Below are positions 21,851 to 33,500 of a DNA stretch of 64,000 nucleotides, one piece after another. Position 1 is the first letter of the stretch. Each line of letters opens with the position of its first letter. A program made the position numbers and the translations under genes. Source of the stretch: Bromus sterilis (taxonomy: Eukaryota; Streptophyta; Magnoliopsida; Poales; Poaceae); contig OX465599.1 of assembly GCA_950022295.1 (NCBI GenBank), forward strand, positions 5,022,001 through 5,086,000. Direction: 5' to 3'. The notes below the pieces were generated by a model, which worked only from the letters and a program-made list of their open reading frames with translations, did not search any database and was not told the DNA's origin.

Positions 21851-24800
21851 ATGGAGGCGGCTCTCGTGAGTGTGGCGACGGGGGTCCTCAAACCCGTCCT
21901 AGGGAAGCTGACCACTCTACTCGGCAATGAGTACAAGCACTTCAAGAAAGTTCGCAAGGAGATCAAGTCTCTCACTCATGAGTTGGCCGCCATGGAGGCT
22001 TTCCTCCTCAAGATGTCTGAGGACGAGGATCCCAGTTTGCAGGATAAACTTTGGATGAATGAGGTGCGAGAGTTGTCCTATGACATGGAGGATGCCATCG
22101 ACGACTTCATGCAAAGTGTCGGTGACAAAGACGAAAAACCGGATGGCTTCATTGAGAAGATAAAGAACTCACTAGGAAAGTTGGGGAAAATGAAGGCTCG
22201 CCGTCGTATCGGCAAGGAAATCCAAGATCTGAAGAAACAAATCAAAGAGGTAGGCGAGAGGAGTGCAAGGTATAGAACTAGTGTGTCTATCTCCAGCTCC
22301 AAGAATGCAGGGTACAACACTGGTGTGACTATCTCTAGCTCCAAGAATGCAACCGTTGACCCTCGAGCTCTTGCTATCTTTCAGCATGCCTCAAAGCTGG
22401 TGGGAATTGATCAACCTAAGGCTGACATAATCAAACTATTGACGAAAGACAATGTTCGTGCACCAGTCGAGCAACAACAACAACCAAAGATAATCTCCAT
22501 TGTTGGATCTGGAGGTATGGGCAAGACAACTCTTGCAAACCAAGTGTATAAGGAGCTCAAAGGAGACTACAAGTGTCATGCTTTCGTATCAGTTTCACGA
22601 AATCCAGACATGAAAAATATCTTGAGAACCATTTTCAGTGAATTGGCTAACAAAGATTATGGTGACACAGAACTCGGGAGTATACAACAACTCATTACCA
22701 GGATCACTGATTTCTTAGCAGACAAAAGGTACAGTTCTATACTTCTATTCCATGTCCACCTTTTCTCGTAGAATACATATAATTAAGAATGTTATCTAGA
22801 TATTTCACATGCAATCTTACAAGGCATTTGTTCAAAAAATAGTTTCGTGTATTGTGTTGCAACATATAATGGTTAAATGTTTGTAGTGAAGATCGTGTGG
22901 ATGTGAAGTGAAATGAAATGGAGGGAGTACCAAAAATGACCTATCCTATGAACTTCTCCATATGTTCGGCATTTGTGCTATGTTTCTGTTCTTTTGATAT
23001 TAATTTTAGCATCTTGAAGACATAGCTACTCCCTCCATTGAGTATGTGTTGTGTTGTGTAAGGAGTAAATCAAGTAGTCCCTATTGTTGACGCTCAATAT
23101 CTTATATACATGGTCAATTTCATTTTCTTCCCTTATACAATTGACCTGGCTCACTATTATTCCTGATTCTTCTGGGCTACTACTCTCCCATGATGCCCTA
23201 AACCATTATTTGGGAGTGTTGTACCCCATAACCAATTTTGGGTAGTGCTTTTGACAATGATTTGATGGTAGTTTGCTAGTGTAGCATCTACACACCTTTT
23301 CACGCCTAGGCTGCTATATATGTCACCACATTCTCCCTCCACCCTCTCCTTCTATAACTCTCTTCCATCTTCATACTAGATCCTCTGTGCATCCATATGG
23401 ATGTGCTCTCCTTTCTCCATCTTCTCTCTCCTCCTGCCCACCTGATGTTGCGATGTTGATTGGCAGAGTCCAGCTGCCATGAGATCCTCAGGTCACAATC
23501 ATTGTTGTTGACCTCCCACGATTGTTCACAACACCAGCCATGCAAATCGAATAAATTGTTGTTAGAGGAGAAGTGAGGAAAAAAACTAGAGGGGAAATGA
23601 AATTTGTCCTAAATAAGTACTATGTGGCTCTTCTCAATTCGGCATCAGCAGTTGTTTGGATCCACACCTAGATAGATTCTTTGTTCACCGCACATGAATA
23701 CCTGATCCGGATTGAGGTCCCCTCTATACCCGTTAAGCCCATATGATTATTCGTCATAATATTTCAATCCATCCCTTAGTTGAACTGATGCATGCTTGTC
23801 AACACTATTGACCAGTCTTGATCTTTTCTATTTTCCCAAAAAAATGTTGAACTTTTCCATGGTCACCAATATCCTCTTGATTCTACTGATTATCACGCAG
23901 TTCTTCGTAAACTGCCAAAATAATTAGCATGGATTGACGGACACACACGAATTATTTATGTACTACCTCCGTCCAGGTGTATAAGGCGCACACGTAGTTC
24001 TAGGTCATCAATTTGAACAACTAAATATGAATCATATGTCATAAAAATTATATCACCGAATTCATGCGAAGATAGTTTTTGAATTTTTTTTTCATCATAT
24101 ATAATATATATTTAATCAGTTAAATTGCCAACCTACAACGACGCAAGTGTCTTATACACCAGGACGGAGGTAGTAGCATATGTCATTATAACTAAGGTTA
24201 AAAGTTGTGCTTGGCATAAATTTGTAGCTTTGCATCTGCTTAGCACCTATTTTACCAAAGCGCACGCCTAGCATGATTAGCGCTAAGAGGTCTGATGTTG
24301 TGCATCACCTGTGCATGCTTAAGCACACTCCTTGGCGTGCTTTTTTAACCATGATTTTAATACCTATGTCAGCTTGCTTACACTGGAGTATTTATATGCA
24401 CGGTTACATCAGAGTATTTTTATGTTTTCATTGTGAACAAGTTTCTTCTGTTTATTTGTCTATCATTTTGTACACTCTTTATGTTCAAACCATGTTGATC
24501 TCACATTTGAATTGAAAAAATGTGCAGGTATTTTGTTGTCATTGATGATATATGGGACGGGCGTACATGGGATGTTATTAAGCACGCATTCCCCATGAGC
24601 AGTTCTGACAGTATCATAATCACCACAACTCGTATTATTGATGTTGCCAAATCATGCAATTCATTGTTCAATGGTGATATTTACAATATAAGGCCCCTTA
24701 ATCCGATGCATTCCAAAGAACTATTTCTCAGAAGACTATTCAACTCCAAAGAAAATCTCCCTTCACACCTTGAAGAAGTTTTTGATGAAATTTTGAAAAA

Positions 24801-26502
24801 ATGTGATGGCTTACCTCTTGCAATCATTGCTATATCTGGTTTGTTGTCTAATAGAGATAGAACAGAGGATCTATGGAATCAAGTGAAAAATTCAATTGGT
24901 CGTGCACTTGAAAGAAATCCCAGTGTCGAAGAAATGATGAATATATTGTCACTTAGCTACTTTGATCTGCCTCCTCATTTAAAAACATGTCTCTTACATC
25001 TGAGCATATTTCGAGAAGATACTATCATTAAGAAGAGAGACCTCATAAGAAGATGGATTGCCGAAGGATTCATTCAGAAAGAAGCAGGATACACATTATA
25101 TGAGATAGGAGAAAGGTGTTTTAATGAGCTCCTCAATAGGGGTTTGATTCAACCCGTAAAGAAAGATAGATATGGTAATAAGGTGAGGAGCTTCCGAGTT
25201 CATGACACCATTCTTGATTTCGTTGTATCCAGGTCCATTGAAGAGAACTTCGTTACTTTACTTGGTGTTCCCATTCTAACAGTTAGGACACAAAGTAAGG
25301 TTGTTCGCCGACTCTCTGTACAAGGTGTCAAGGGAAGTAATCCAACAGTATTGCAAGCAGATTTTGTGTTGTCCCATGTCCGATCACTTACTGTGTTTGG
25401 ATTTTTCATGGAAATCCCTTCTTTGAGGGAGTTTAGACATCTGCGTGTTCTCAACTTGAAGGATTGCTCCGAATTGGAAGATCATCATCTTGAAAATATA
25501 GTGAGGTTATTCCAGCTGAGGTACCTGAACCTCAACCGTACAAAAATAAGCAAGCTCCCAGAACAAACCAGGCGTTTGGGGTGCTTAGAGATGCTGGACC
25601 TAAAAAACACTAATGTTGAGGCATTACCCGCATCTATTGTTAATCTTGGAAAATTGTCCCATCTACTTGTTAGTCCAGGTGTCAAATTTCCTGATGGGAT
25701 TGCCAAGATGCAAGCACTGGAGACATTGGAAAAAGTTAATGTCGCAATTCAGCCATTTGACTTCCTGTGTGGCCTTGGTGAACTGAAGAATTTGAGAGAT
25801 CTGTTGATTGGCTTTGAATCCGAAGTTGATTCCGACACTGAGGACATAGATGTGGTTGGGGAGGAGAACAACAAAGCTTTTGTATCTTCCCTGTGTAAGC
25901 TAGGCACCCAAAACCTCCGCTCTCTGAAAATTTATTACTGGAGCAGCCTCTTACAGGAACCTTTGTGCCTCCCTACCCTCGAGGAACTTATTACCTGGTG
26001 GTCATCCGTCCCGCAGGTTCCAACATGGGTGAGCTCCCTCAGAAACCTCCAACAGCTGCGCATTATAGTGGAGGGAGTCAAGCAGGATGATCTCTGTATG
26101 CTTGGAGCCTTACCCAGTCTGCTCATTCTGCATCTGGAGGAAGCAACAGAGTCAGACGGAAAGCCGGAGATAAAAATAAAGTACAATGACGAAAAGCTCA
26201 GAGTCAGTGCTGAAATTGGGTTCCAATCCCAGAGGATTTTTGTTTATCATGCCCGTTATAGACGAGTAGATCTGATGTTTGGGGCAGGGTCCATGCCCAA
26301 GCTAGAAAAACTCATGCTTGAGTCTTTGCACGTGGTTGAAGCTGACTGTTTGGACTTTGGAATTGAGAACCTCCCTTGCCTCAATGTCATCGAATTTATT
26401 GATCTTCGTTGTGATGAAGCGGTGGAGACTGACATGGAGAGGGCAGCCAACGCACATCCCAACCATCCTACTCTATTCTTTTTTCAGGCATGGAGAAAAT
26501 AA
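21851..26502 (+). CDS. NLR2: intact CC-NB-LRR resistance-type protein, 950 residues
   Basis: Exon 1 is 21851-22728 and exon 2 is 24528-26502; the 1799-bp intron has AAAAG|GTACAG and GTGCAG|GTATTT ends and splits an Arg codon in phase 2. Domains: coiled coil about 1-130 with EDAIDDF (80-86); a four-glutamine run; P-loop GSGGMGKTT (Lys225); exon 2 with kinase-2 YFVVIDDIWD, SIIITTTR, CDGLPLAIIAI, CLLHLSIF and RVHDTILDF (VHD for MHD), then a leucine-rich region. Such proteins are cytosolic immune receptors or helpers; the general type resembles grass RGA4/RGA5 and Pik-like CNLs, but no integrated decoy domain is visible. Specific features are a 14-residue internal duplication (about 142-170) and an acidic insert EVDSDTED in the LRR region shared with NLR3. 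The pathogen recognised is unknown. Confidence 0.88.
22266..22352 (+). repeat. In-frame tandem duplication in NLR2 exon 1
   Basis: Two neighbouring copies encode YRTSVSISSSKNA and YNTGVTISSSKNA. NLR1 has a single copy (YRTGVAISNSKNA) and NLR3 a single diverged one, so the duplication is specific to NLR2. It lies in the linker between the coiled coil and the NB-ARC domain. Confidence 0.85.
22472..22483 (+). repeat. CAA glutamine tract in NLR2 (4 codons)
   Basis: Four CAA codons precede PKIISIVG, at the same place as the longer tracts of NLR1 and NLR3. Confidence 0.85.
23963..24173. mobile_element. Stowaway MITE in the NLR2 intron, 211 bp
   Basis: Termini CTACCTCCGTCC and GGACGGAGGTAG are inverted, with TA on both sides (23961-23962, 24174-24175). 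The NLR1 intron has the matching empty site ('ctgtagcatatg' at about 13507-13518), which confirms the TA duplication and shows that the MITE entered after the two genes separated. Confidence 0.9.
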
Positions 26503-27480
26503 CTGAAGAGTTACTGCTGCTCGTTGTCCGGCCGGCCGATTCTGTGAAGTTTAAAAGTGGTTAGCTCAGTTCTTCCCTCTTTTATGGTATGTAGTCAGTT
26601 CTCTGTGTCGGATAATGTACTAGTACTATGGAGTCCGTGTGATACAAAGTTGTAAAATTTGTTAAGACTGCTGCTGCACTGCCTCATGGGCATTGTTTGG
26701 TTATTCGCAATAGTTGTGTTCTCTGTAATAATCAGTCACCTATCTTTCATTTGCTCTTTGGCAAGCCAGACATGTCCGCTTACGGTTGCTTACAGAATAT
26801 TAATATAAGCCTATCAGGCTATCACCTGGTATCTATTACTGTCAGTTAAATCTTGAGTTTACAGTTCATCTGTTAATCGTTTGTATTGGTAACCATATCA
26901 GTACTGGCTGATTGGGCACTTGAGTGGTTTGGCTGATCAATACCCTTGGCAACCAGATTGAGTTCAGAGTTGCATTCTTGGTTAGTTATTTCTGAAGTTG
27001 GTAATTTTCAAGAATGCTCAGTGCCCCCACTGCCCCTGTTATAGGTTCCTGAACTAAACACTTGATGAGCTCTTCCTGTTTTCTCCATAATTTCTGTGTT
27101 ATTTTTCTTGATTTCTTTGATGTTGCCAATTATCAATTGATTTGTAGTGGCACATGACTATTGCTAGCTACTCTCCATCTCCAGATGCCCCAGTCACAAT
27201 CTGCGATAGATGGGTCTAATTTTCTATTGACATGCCGTTTCTGCTTGTTGTTTCTACGTACGTGGACTGATACGCAGCAGGGGATCAACCTGTAGGTGCT
27301 TAGATAGCTCTATCTTTATTGGTACAAACCATTTGTCAAGTTTAAGGGTTTTTAGCTCCATACTTCCCTGTTTTATGATACATTGTAGTTCTAGTCTCTC
27401 CGTTGGATAATGTATGACATCCATGCTTACTAGTATATTTTACGTTTGACCAGTAACTAGTTGACAACATGTGGAGAGTG
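26503..27480 (+). repeat. NLR2 3' flank, paralogous to the NLR1 and NLR3 flanks
   Basis: Segments at about 26830-27330 match those behind NLR1 (17260-17930), and the part up to about 26990 also matches the NLR3 flank (55740-56110). No gene was recognised in it. Confidence 0.6.
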
Positions 27481-27529
27481 CGTGAAACAAAATCTCTGAG
27501 TCCCTTTTAGTTTGAAAGCATTTTTGTAT

Positions 27530-28928
27530 GGGAAGCGCTAAGCATCAGACTACTGATGCCTTGCATCCATCAGACCAGTTTACCATCGTACGATTGCTTT
27601 TTATTTGAGCATCCGATATAAGCGGACTAACCGCCGTGGGCCTTAGCTTTGGCTAGTTTTCACCTTCCATGCATCAGCGTTAATTGCGATTACCATAACT
27701 TCTTAACTGCTCCCAGGAAGCACGCACAATTAATATGTCAGCATCCAAAAAAGTGTCTTTTTTTCAATTTTGTTCCTTCAAATAAACCATCAATTTTCCT
27801 GCTTCTAAAATTACAAACGATGCTTCCTTGTGTTGTGCTTCCTTTGTTTATTTTTAAATATATGTGCTTCTGCACTATGTTTGCAATTCCTTGGTTTACT
27901 AGCAATTTATTTGCTTCGTATATAATTTGCATGAAGCTTCATTACTTACCATTCCATGCTTCTACACCAAAATATCAATGCTTCCATTATTTAAATGAAA
28001 AGTGGTTCCTTTTTTGTGTTCTAAAGATGTCATATATCACCATTGATTCAAATTCATGTTAGGTAGAAATATTTAAATGTTCATCACATAACCATTATCA
28101 TTGTATGCCTCTTTTTTTCTAAAAGCTTAATGTATTATGCTTCCAATTACTTGCTTCCTACAGATTTTTCTAATGCTTCATATAATATCATTCGACGCTT
28201 CGTCAATACAAATACTACGGACAAAACATACTTCCTTAGTTTCAACCTTTCAATGCATGCTTCAATAGTAGATCAACACTTATACACATGTACATTTTAT
28301 TTGCTTCCCGGTAGTATCATCAATTGTGGAAGATGACTAAGACGCTTCCACATCGCTGACCTTGTCCCCGTTGTTGATTGACGTCCTCGCCATTGCCGCT
28401 GCCACCCCTAGCTGGCTAGCATCCACGTTGTCATCACCATCACGCCTTCACGTTGCCATGTTGGTCCTCGATTGATGCAGAGAAGCCGCCGGATTCACCT
28501 CCGCCGAGTCCGAGGGACGCATCGCAGAGCAAATCGACGCAGCGGCTTCGGTTCAGATCTGACCTATTCGAGGGATGAGGTACGAAGGATTGGAAGCACA
28601 AGCACTGTGCGCAACAAATCGAATCTGAGCGGAAAATTTGGAGTCCTAGGGTGGCGATGTCAATGGCGAGCTCGAAGAGAGGCGTGCATACGAGATTGAC
28701 GATGGAAAGAACGAGCTCAGATGTAACGGACGCGAGATATGGGGGATATATAGACATGTGCATGCATATGGTTAGCAATTCTCAAAGATATATTAGGCAT
28801 TAACTTTTGTTATCTATATATTAGGCATTAACTTTTGTTATCTCCACCGTGGGATTAAACCAGAATCAACGGACAGCGAGTGGTCTGGCGTTGGCTTCCT
28901 ATAGGACTACCGATAGAAAGTGTTTCCC
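27530..28928. mobile_element. Mutator-like element (non-autonomous), 1399 bp
   Basis: A perfect 9-bp duplication, tttttgtat, flanks it (27521-27529 and 28929-28937). The ends are inverted: GGGAAGCGCT on the left and GGGAAACACT read inward on the right. The left half is AT-rich and studded with 'atgcttc' motifs. The right part (28350-28740) is GC-richer and could be a captured host fragment or the element's own leader; the ORFs in it are unrecognised. No transposase frame was found. Confidence 0.8.
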
Positions 28929-29239
28929 TTTTTGTATGGCTCTGATTCTCTAGTGGAGTATGAACAAGCCTTTGCTGGGTGCACCTTTGTTGGAAACGAA
29001 GACGCTTTCTGTTTCATTGATGGAGATTTTTTTTATTTTTTGAGGGTTCCTGGATGGAGATGACGCTGATGGATTAGGGCATCACAATCGCTTTCAGCTG
29101 CCCGTGAAGAACGCAAAAGGACCCATCCTGAACTCAGTGAATACATCCAGTAGTGTTAGGCTCATTCATTAGTTACTTTAGCTGTTTTCTATTTTTAATT
29201 TTCCAACTAATGTTTATATTTTGAAATATTAAAATTATA

Positions 29240-29700
29240 TATATTTTGAAATACACTTTAATTTCATTTTTAGAAACTTTCAACGCACATTTAAAAATTG
29301 TTCATGAATGTAGAATCATTGTTCCCGTAATTTTGTTTCTTTGTTGGATTTTATCAGTTTTCTTTTTTTTAAACACCAATAAAACCTACAAATAACAAAA
29401 AAAAAAGAAAAGAAAACCGAACAAATCCAAAGAAAAACATAAAAACAAAGTATAGCGAAGAATTAAATGAAACAATGAAAACGCAAAGTATAATAAAAGG
29501 GGAAAATAGAAAAAAAATGAAAAACCGAACAAGAAAAAAACCCGAAGAAATTTAGACCAGAGCGAGCGACCAAGGGGGAGTAGGAAGTTTTGTGTACAAG
29601 GAAGGAATTTTCGAATTACTACTCCAGTGCTCAAACGGATTAGTATCAAATATGATGGAGAAGTTGGCAATTAATAAAATTTGAATTTATTCTATGGTGA
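29240..29700 (+). repeat. Segmental duplication, copy A, left part
   Basis: Two stretches match 56610-56830 and 57200-57310: 'tcaacgcacatttaaaaa..cttcatgaatgta' and 'ggaagttttgtgtacaagga..gctcaaacggattagtac'. These lie downstream of NLR2 and NLR3 respectively. The A-rich ORF across 29386-29670 is low complexity and not a gene. Confidence 0.65.
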
Positions 29701-29777
29701 GTGACTAGTAGTACTACAGTAGTATACACGTCGTCTTTACTCCTGCTGGGCTGTAGTATTAAAAAGAGTAGTATACT

Positions 29778-30055
29778 AGTACAATGCATCGTTTCTTAGC
29801 ACAATATCATAGGAGCAATAAAAACTTAAGATACAACTACCACAATGCATTGTTTCTTAGAGGTTGTATCTTATTTAATGATTTTAGTTACATGCATACA
29901 TGTGATTGGTCTAGCCATACCTTTTGCATATGGTCACGTGCAAGGGTTGTATCTTAGCTAAAATACAACCTCACTCTTTTTCTTCATTAAATACTATGCC
30001 ACATAAGCAAAATGCCTATGATATCGTGCTAAGATACTAGCATTGGGAGTGCCCT
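29778..30055. mobile_element. MITE-like element with long imperfect inverted repeats
   Basis: The left end 'acaatgcatcgtttcttagcacaatatcatagg' has its inverted partner at about 30022-30050 (read inward 'caatgctagtatcttagcacgatatcatagg'; both described here only in part). An inner pair, 'agatacaac'/'gttgtatctt', suggests a second or nested copy. Family and exact ends are uncertain. Confidence 0.5.
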
Positions 30056-30104
30056 AATAGTATACACGATGTTCTTAACTATCTCTGCCTAACCGTAATC
30101 TAGA

Positions 30105-30326
30105 GTAGTATACAGCCCATCAGGAGACGATGTGGACAAGCGAAACAATGAGAGATGTACATTGGGAACACAGCTAATTTAATAAGGGACGTCCTGTAAT
30201 AAGTTACCTCTGCTCTGTTCGCATTAACTGATGAGGCCCAACGTGGTACAGACCGAATTATTCGCATTAACAACGACCCTGTCTGAGCAATTATTTGCTG
30301 ATCCACGATGTTCTTAACTCTCTCTG
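30105..30326 (+). repeat. Tandem unit A1, left part (split by the Harbinger-like insertion)
   Basis: 'gtatacagcccatcaggagac..' through 'gttcttaactctctctgcc' matches 57315-57625. The unit resumes at 41813 with 'taaccgcatggaccat', proving that 30327-41812 is an insertion. Confidence 0.75.
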
Positions 30327-30578
30327 CCGTTCGGTCCTTCAAGCCGATTTTCGGCGCTATTTTAGCGCCCCTTGCGGGCACTTGCGCGGCGATAAACGTT
30401 TGGGGGGAGGGGGGGCGGCCACCCAGCTACGCCCCCAAGATAGCCCCCAAGTTTAGCCACATTTCATTAAATTCAAAGTAAATTTCGGGCAAATTCGTTA
30501 AACGAGACCAACTTCAAAGAACTTCATTAAAATTTGGAGGTTTTTTTACATAGAACGACTAGAATTTAAAAACTAAAA

Positions 30579-33500
30579 CTACTGGTAGAGGAACATGGCG
30601 TAGAGATCGTCCAAGGACGTCTCCTGACCGCCGCCTCCACCAGCACTGCCTCCGGCGGCGCCGTCGTCGTCGTCTCCGCCGTCGTCGCCCTTCCGCTCCG
30701 GCTTGATGACGCCGGCCTGGGCGCCGCACGTCCCGCCGCCGAGCGGGGCCCTCCTCCTGCGCAGCCGCAGGGGCTCCTCGTCCTCCTGCCCGTCGTCGGT
30801 GCCGTCGAGGACGATGTACGGTGGTGCCGGAGGGGTCCACTTGCTGCGGCGGCTGCTGCTGCCCTCGGCGCTAGCCTTCTTCTTCCTGGCCTCCGCCTCG
30901 CGGCGAGCCAGCTCCGCGCGCCTCGTGTCCTCCGCGCGCTTCCTCGCCTCCATGCGGTCGAACTCCTCCTGCTGGAGGCGGAGCTGCTCCGCGATGTAGT
31001 CCTTCTTGGACCAGGCCAGGTCGGGGTCGTCCTCGTCGTCGTCCTCGTCGGCCGGGGGTGTTGGAGGAGGCGGGGCGACGGCCTTGTTCTTGCCGAGGCC
31101 GAGGAAGCCTCCGCGGCGCTTGGGCTGCGGCGGTGGGCCGCCGAAGCGCACGCCGCGGCTGAGGCGGCCGGAAGGAGCCGGGGTTGGCTTCTTCTTCACC
31201 TCCACCTTCACCTCGGTTTTCACCGGGGTGAAGAATTGATCCGACGAGTACGTCGGCCCCGACGAGTGGGAGCGGCCGCCGGAGGAGGTGGAAGACCCGC
31301 CTGCGTCGCGCGGGAGCGTTGCCCACAGCGGCGTCGTGGTGCGGCTGTAGGGTCGCCGCGCCTCCGCCGCCGCTCCGTAACCCATGGCTGGTGCTTGCAG
31401 AGTTGGTCAACTCTCCTCGTTGGTTACCCCAAGTGGAAGGTTGATGCAGATAGTGACAAATTTCCCTTAGCGGAGATGCTAAGGTTTAGATTGTCTCCAG
31501 TAGGACTCAAAAAGATACACTAGGTGGTAAAGTGAACAATGGCGCCGTTCTCAACCTTAGGTTGCTAACTTCACCTGGACATGCACACAACAAATAACTT
31601 TTCTCCCAACGAGTACAGAGGAGTTGTCAATTCCTCCGGCCTTGTCGTTTACAAAGGATCAACGCAAGAGATAAAAGGTACTAAAGAAAGTAAAAGCTAA
31701 AAGTAAATAGTGGGTGTGAACAATGATGTGAAGATGGACCGGGGTCCCGTGATTTTCACTAGTGATGTCTCTCTCCCAAAAGACGATAAAAGTGCCAGCG
31801 AGGTCAACAAATCACAGTTGGGCAATTGACAGGATTATGAAGGCACCGCAATGCTAACTATGCTGCAAAGAAAGGAAGGGCTCAAAAGCAATGGGCAGTA
31901 CGCCAAGGTAAGTAGACCGAAATCCATCTGCATCTACTACGAATCATCCACCTTGAGATATCTATCCAGAACATCTCGCTGGTATTAAGTTGTGAATCCC
32001 ACCCAAAGTGTAAACTCAAAGCAACAGACAACTGCATTAAAAGAACTTTGCGTAAAGTAAACAATCATTGCACCCGCAGGTACAAGCACTATTGTTTTAT
32101 CCCTGGTGGCAACAGCACATCCCCTAGTCTCATGTTTCTGTCACTCAAGCTAGACATCAAGGGGCTGAACCCACAATCGAGCATAACGCTCTCTCTTGGA
32201 GTTGCAAGCAAATAACTTGGCCAAAGCAAATACCGCAACGGAGAACATGCAAGAATTTACTCAAAAACAAAATATAAAAGAGAAGAACCAAATATATTAC
32301 TCATCACAATCTGAACATAGTCTCATAATCCATCAGATCCCAACAAACTCAGCATAGCAACAACAAAAATTACATAGATGTCTCGATCATGTGAGGCAGC
32401 TCACGAGGAATCGAAAGTGGAAGCACACAGGGGGGAGAGATTCATCACATAGCTACTGATCACGGACCCATGGTCCAAGGGGGACTACTCACGGCACATA
32501 CGGGAGGCGTCCATGGCTATGGATGGTCTCCCGGAGGGGGTTTCTCTTTCCGGTAGGGTGCCGGGGCAGCTTCTCCAAGCAACCCCGATCTTGAAACGGC
32601 GGCGGCGGCGGAACAGAGAGGAGTTCGCGGAAAAGGGATCCGTATTAGGGGTTTCTACCCCGAGGGGTAAATATAGGCGAAGGGGGTGTCGAGGGGACCC
32701 ACCAGGAAGCCAAGAGGCCTCCTGGCGCGGCCCAGGGTGGGGCCGCGCCAGGGACCCTCCTGGTCTCTGGTGGTGGCCCCCCTTGCCTCCTTTGGTTATT
32801 CCGGAAGATTCCTTGACGCTGATTTTTAATATAATTTTCCCGGAATTTTTGGGTACTTTTAATGGCCGGAAAACCTGAAATACAAAAACAACAGAAAACA
32901 AGAACTGACAACTGGGTGCACCGAGTTAATAGGTTAGTCCAAATTGGTTCAAAAGTGTATAAAAGTTCAAGCAAAACATGGCAAAGTCACACAAAACATG
33001 CATGGAGCAAGCAGAAATTATAGATACGTTTGGGACGTATCAACATCCCCAAGCTTAATTCCTGCTCGTCCTCGAGTAGGTAAATGATAACAAGCATAAT
33101 TTCTGTGGTGACATGCCACACAACCAAAGAATGACTTTTAAGTAAAGCAATCAAAGCATGCATATCAATTCAAGTCTTAACAAGCAAGAGTCTATATTAG
33201 CATTGACACAAGCAACAAAAGAATAAAAGGGTGCAAGAGCTCTTGCTGTCTGTGACTCGAATGTCTCCAAATGGTGTTTGCGTGCAAGCAAGGGACTGGG
33301 AAGAAAGAGAAAAAAAAGGTTATTGAGAACAACTATCTACTAAAATTTCACACTTGGTCTCCTTTGCATTCTTATCTGGACTCGTCCCCAGACCACTAGC
33401 CAGGTACAAGTCAAACTGATCCACTCCCTTTCGATATTTTGAGCACTCATGCAATGGATGAGCGTGAGCAAGAAAGTTGACACCTAAAAGGCAAAACAGA

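Noticed and set aside
29386..29670. Hydrophobic ORF of 94 residues
   Set aside because: It is translated from an A-rich tract in the duplicated non-coding flank and is all Phe/Leu/Ser.
30579..31385. The 268-residue frame starting MGYGAAAEARR as a gene of its own
   Set aside because: It is the C-terminal part of the longer frame split by the LTR retrotransposon; its ATG is internal.
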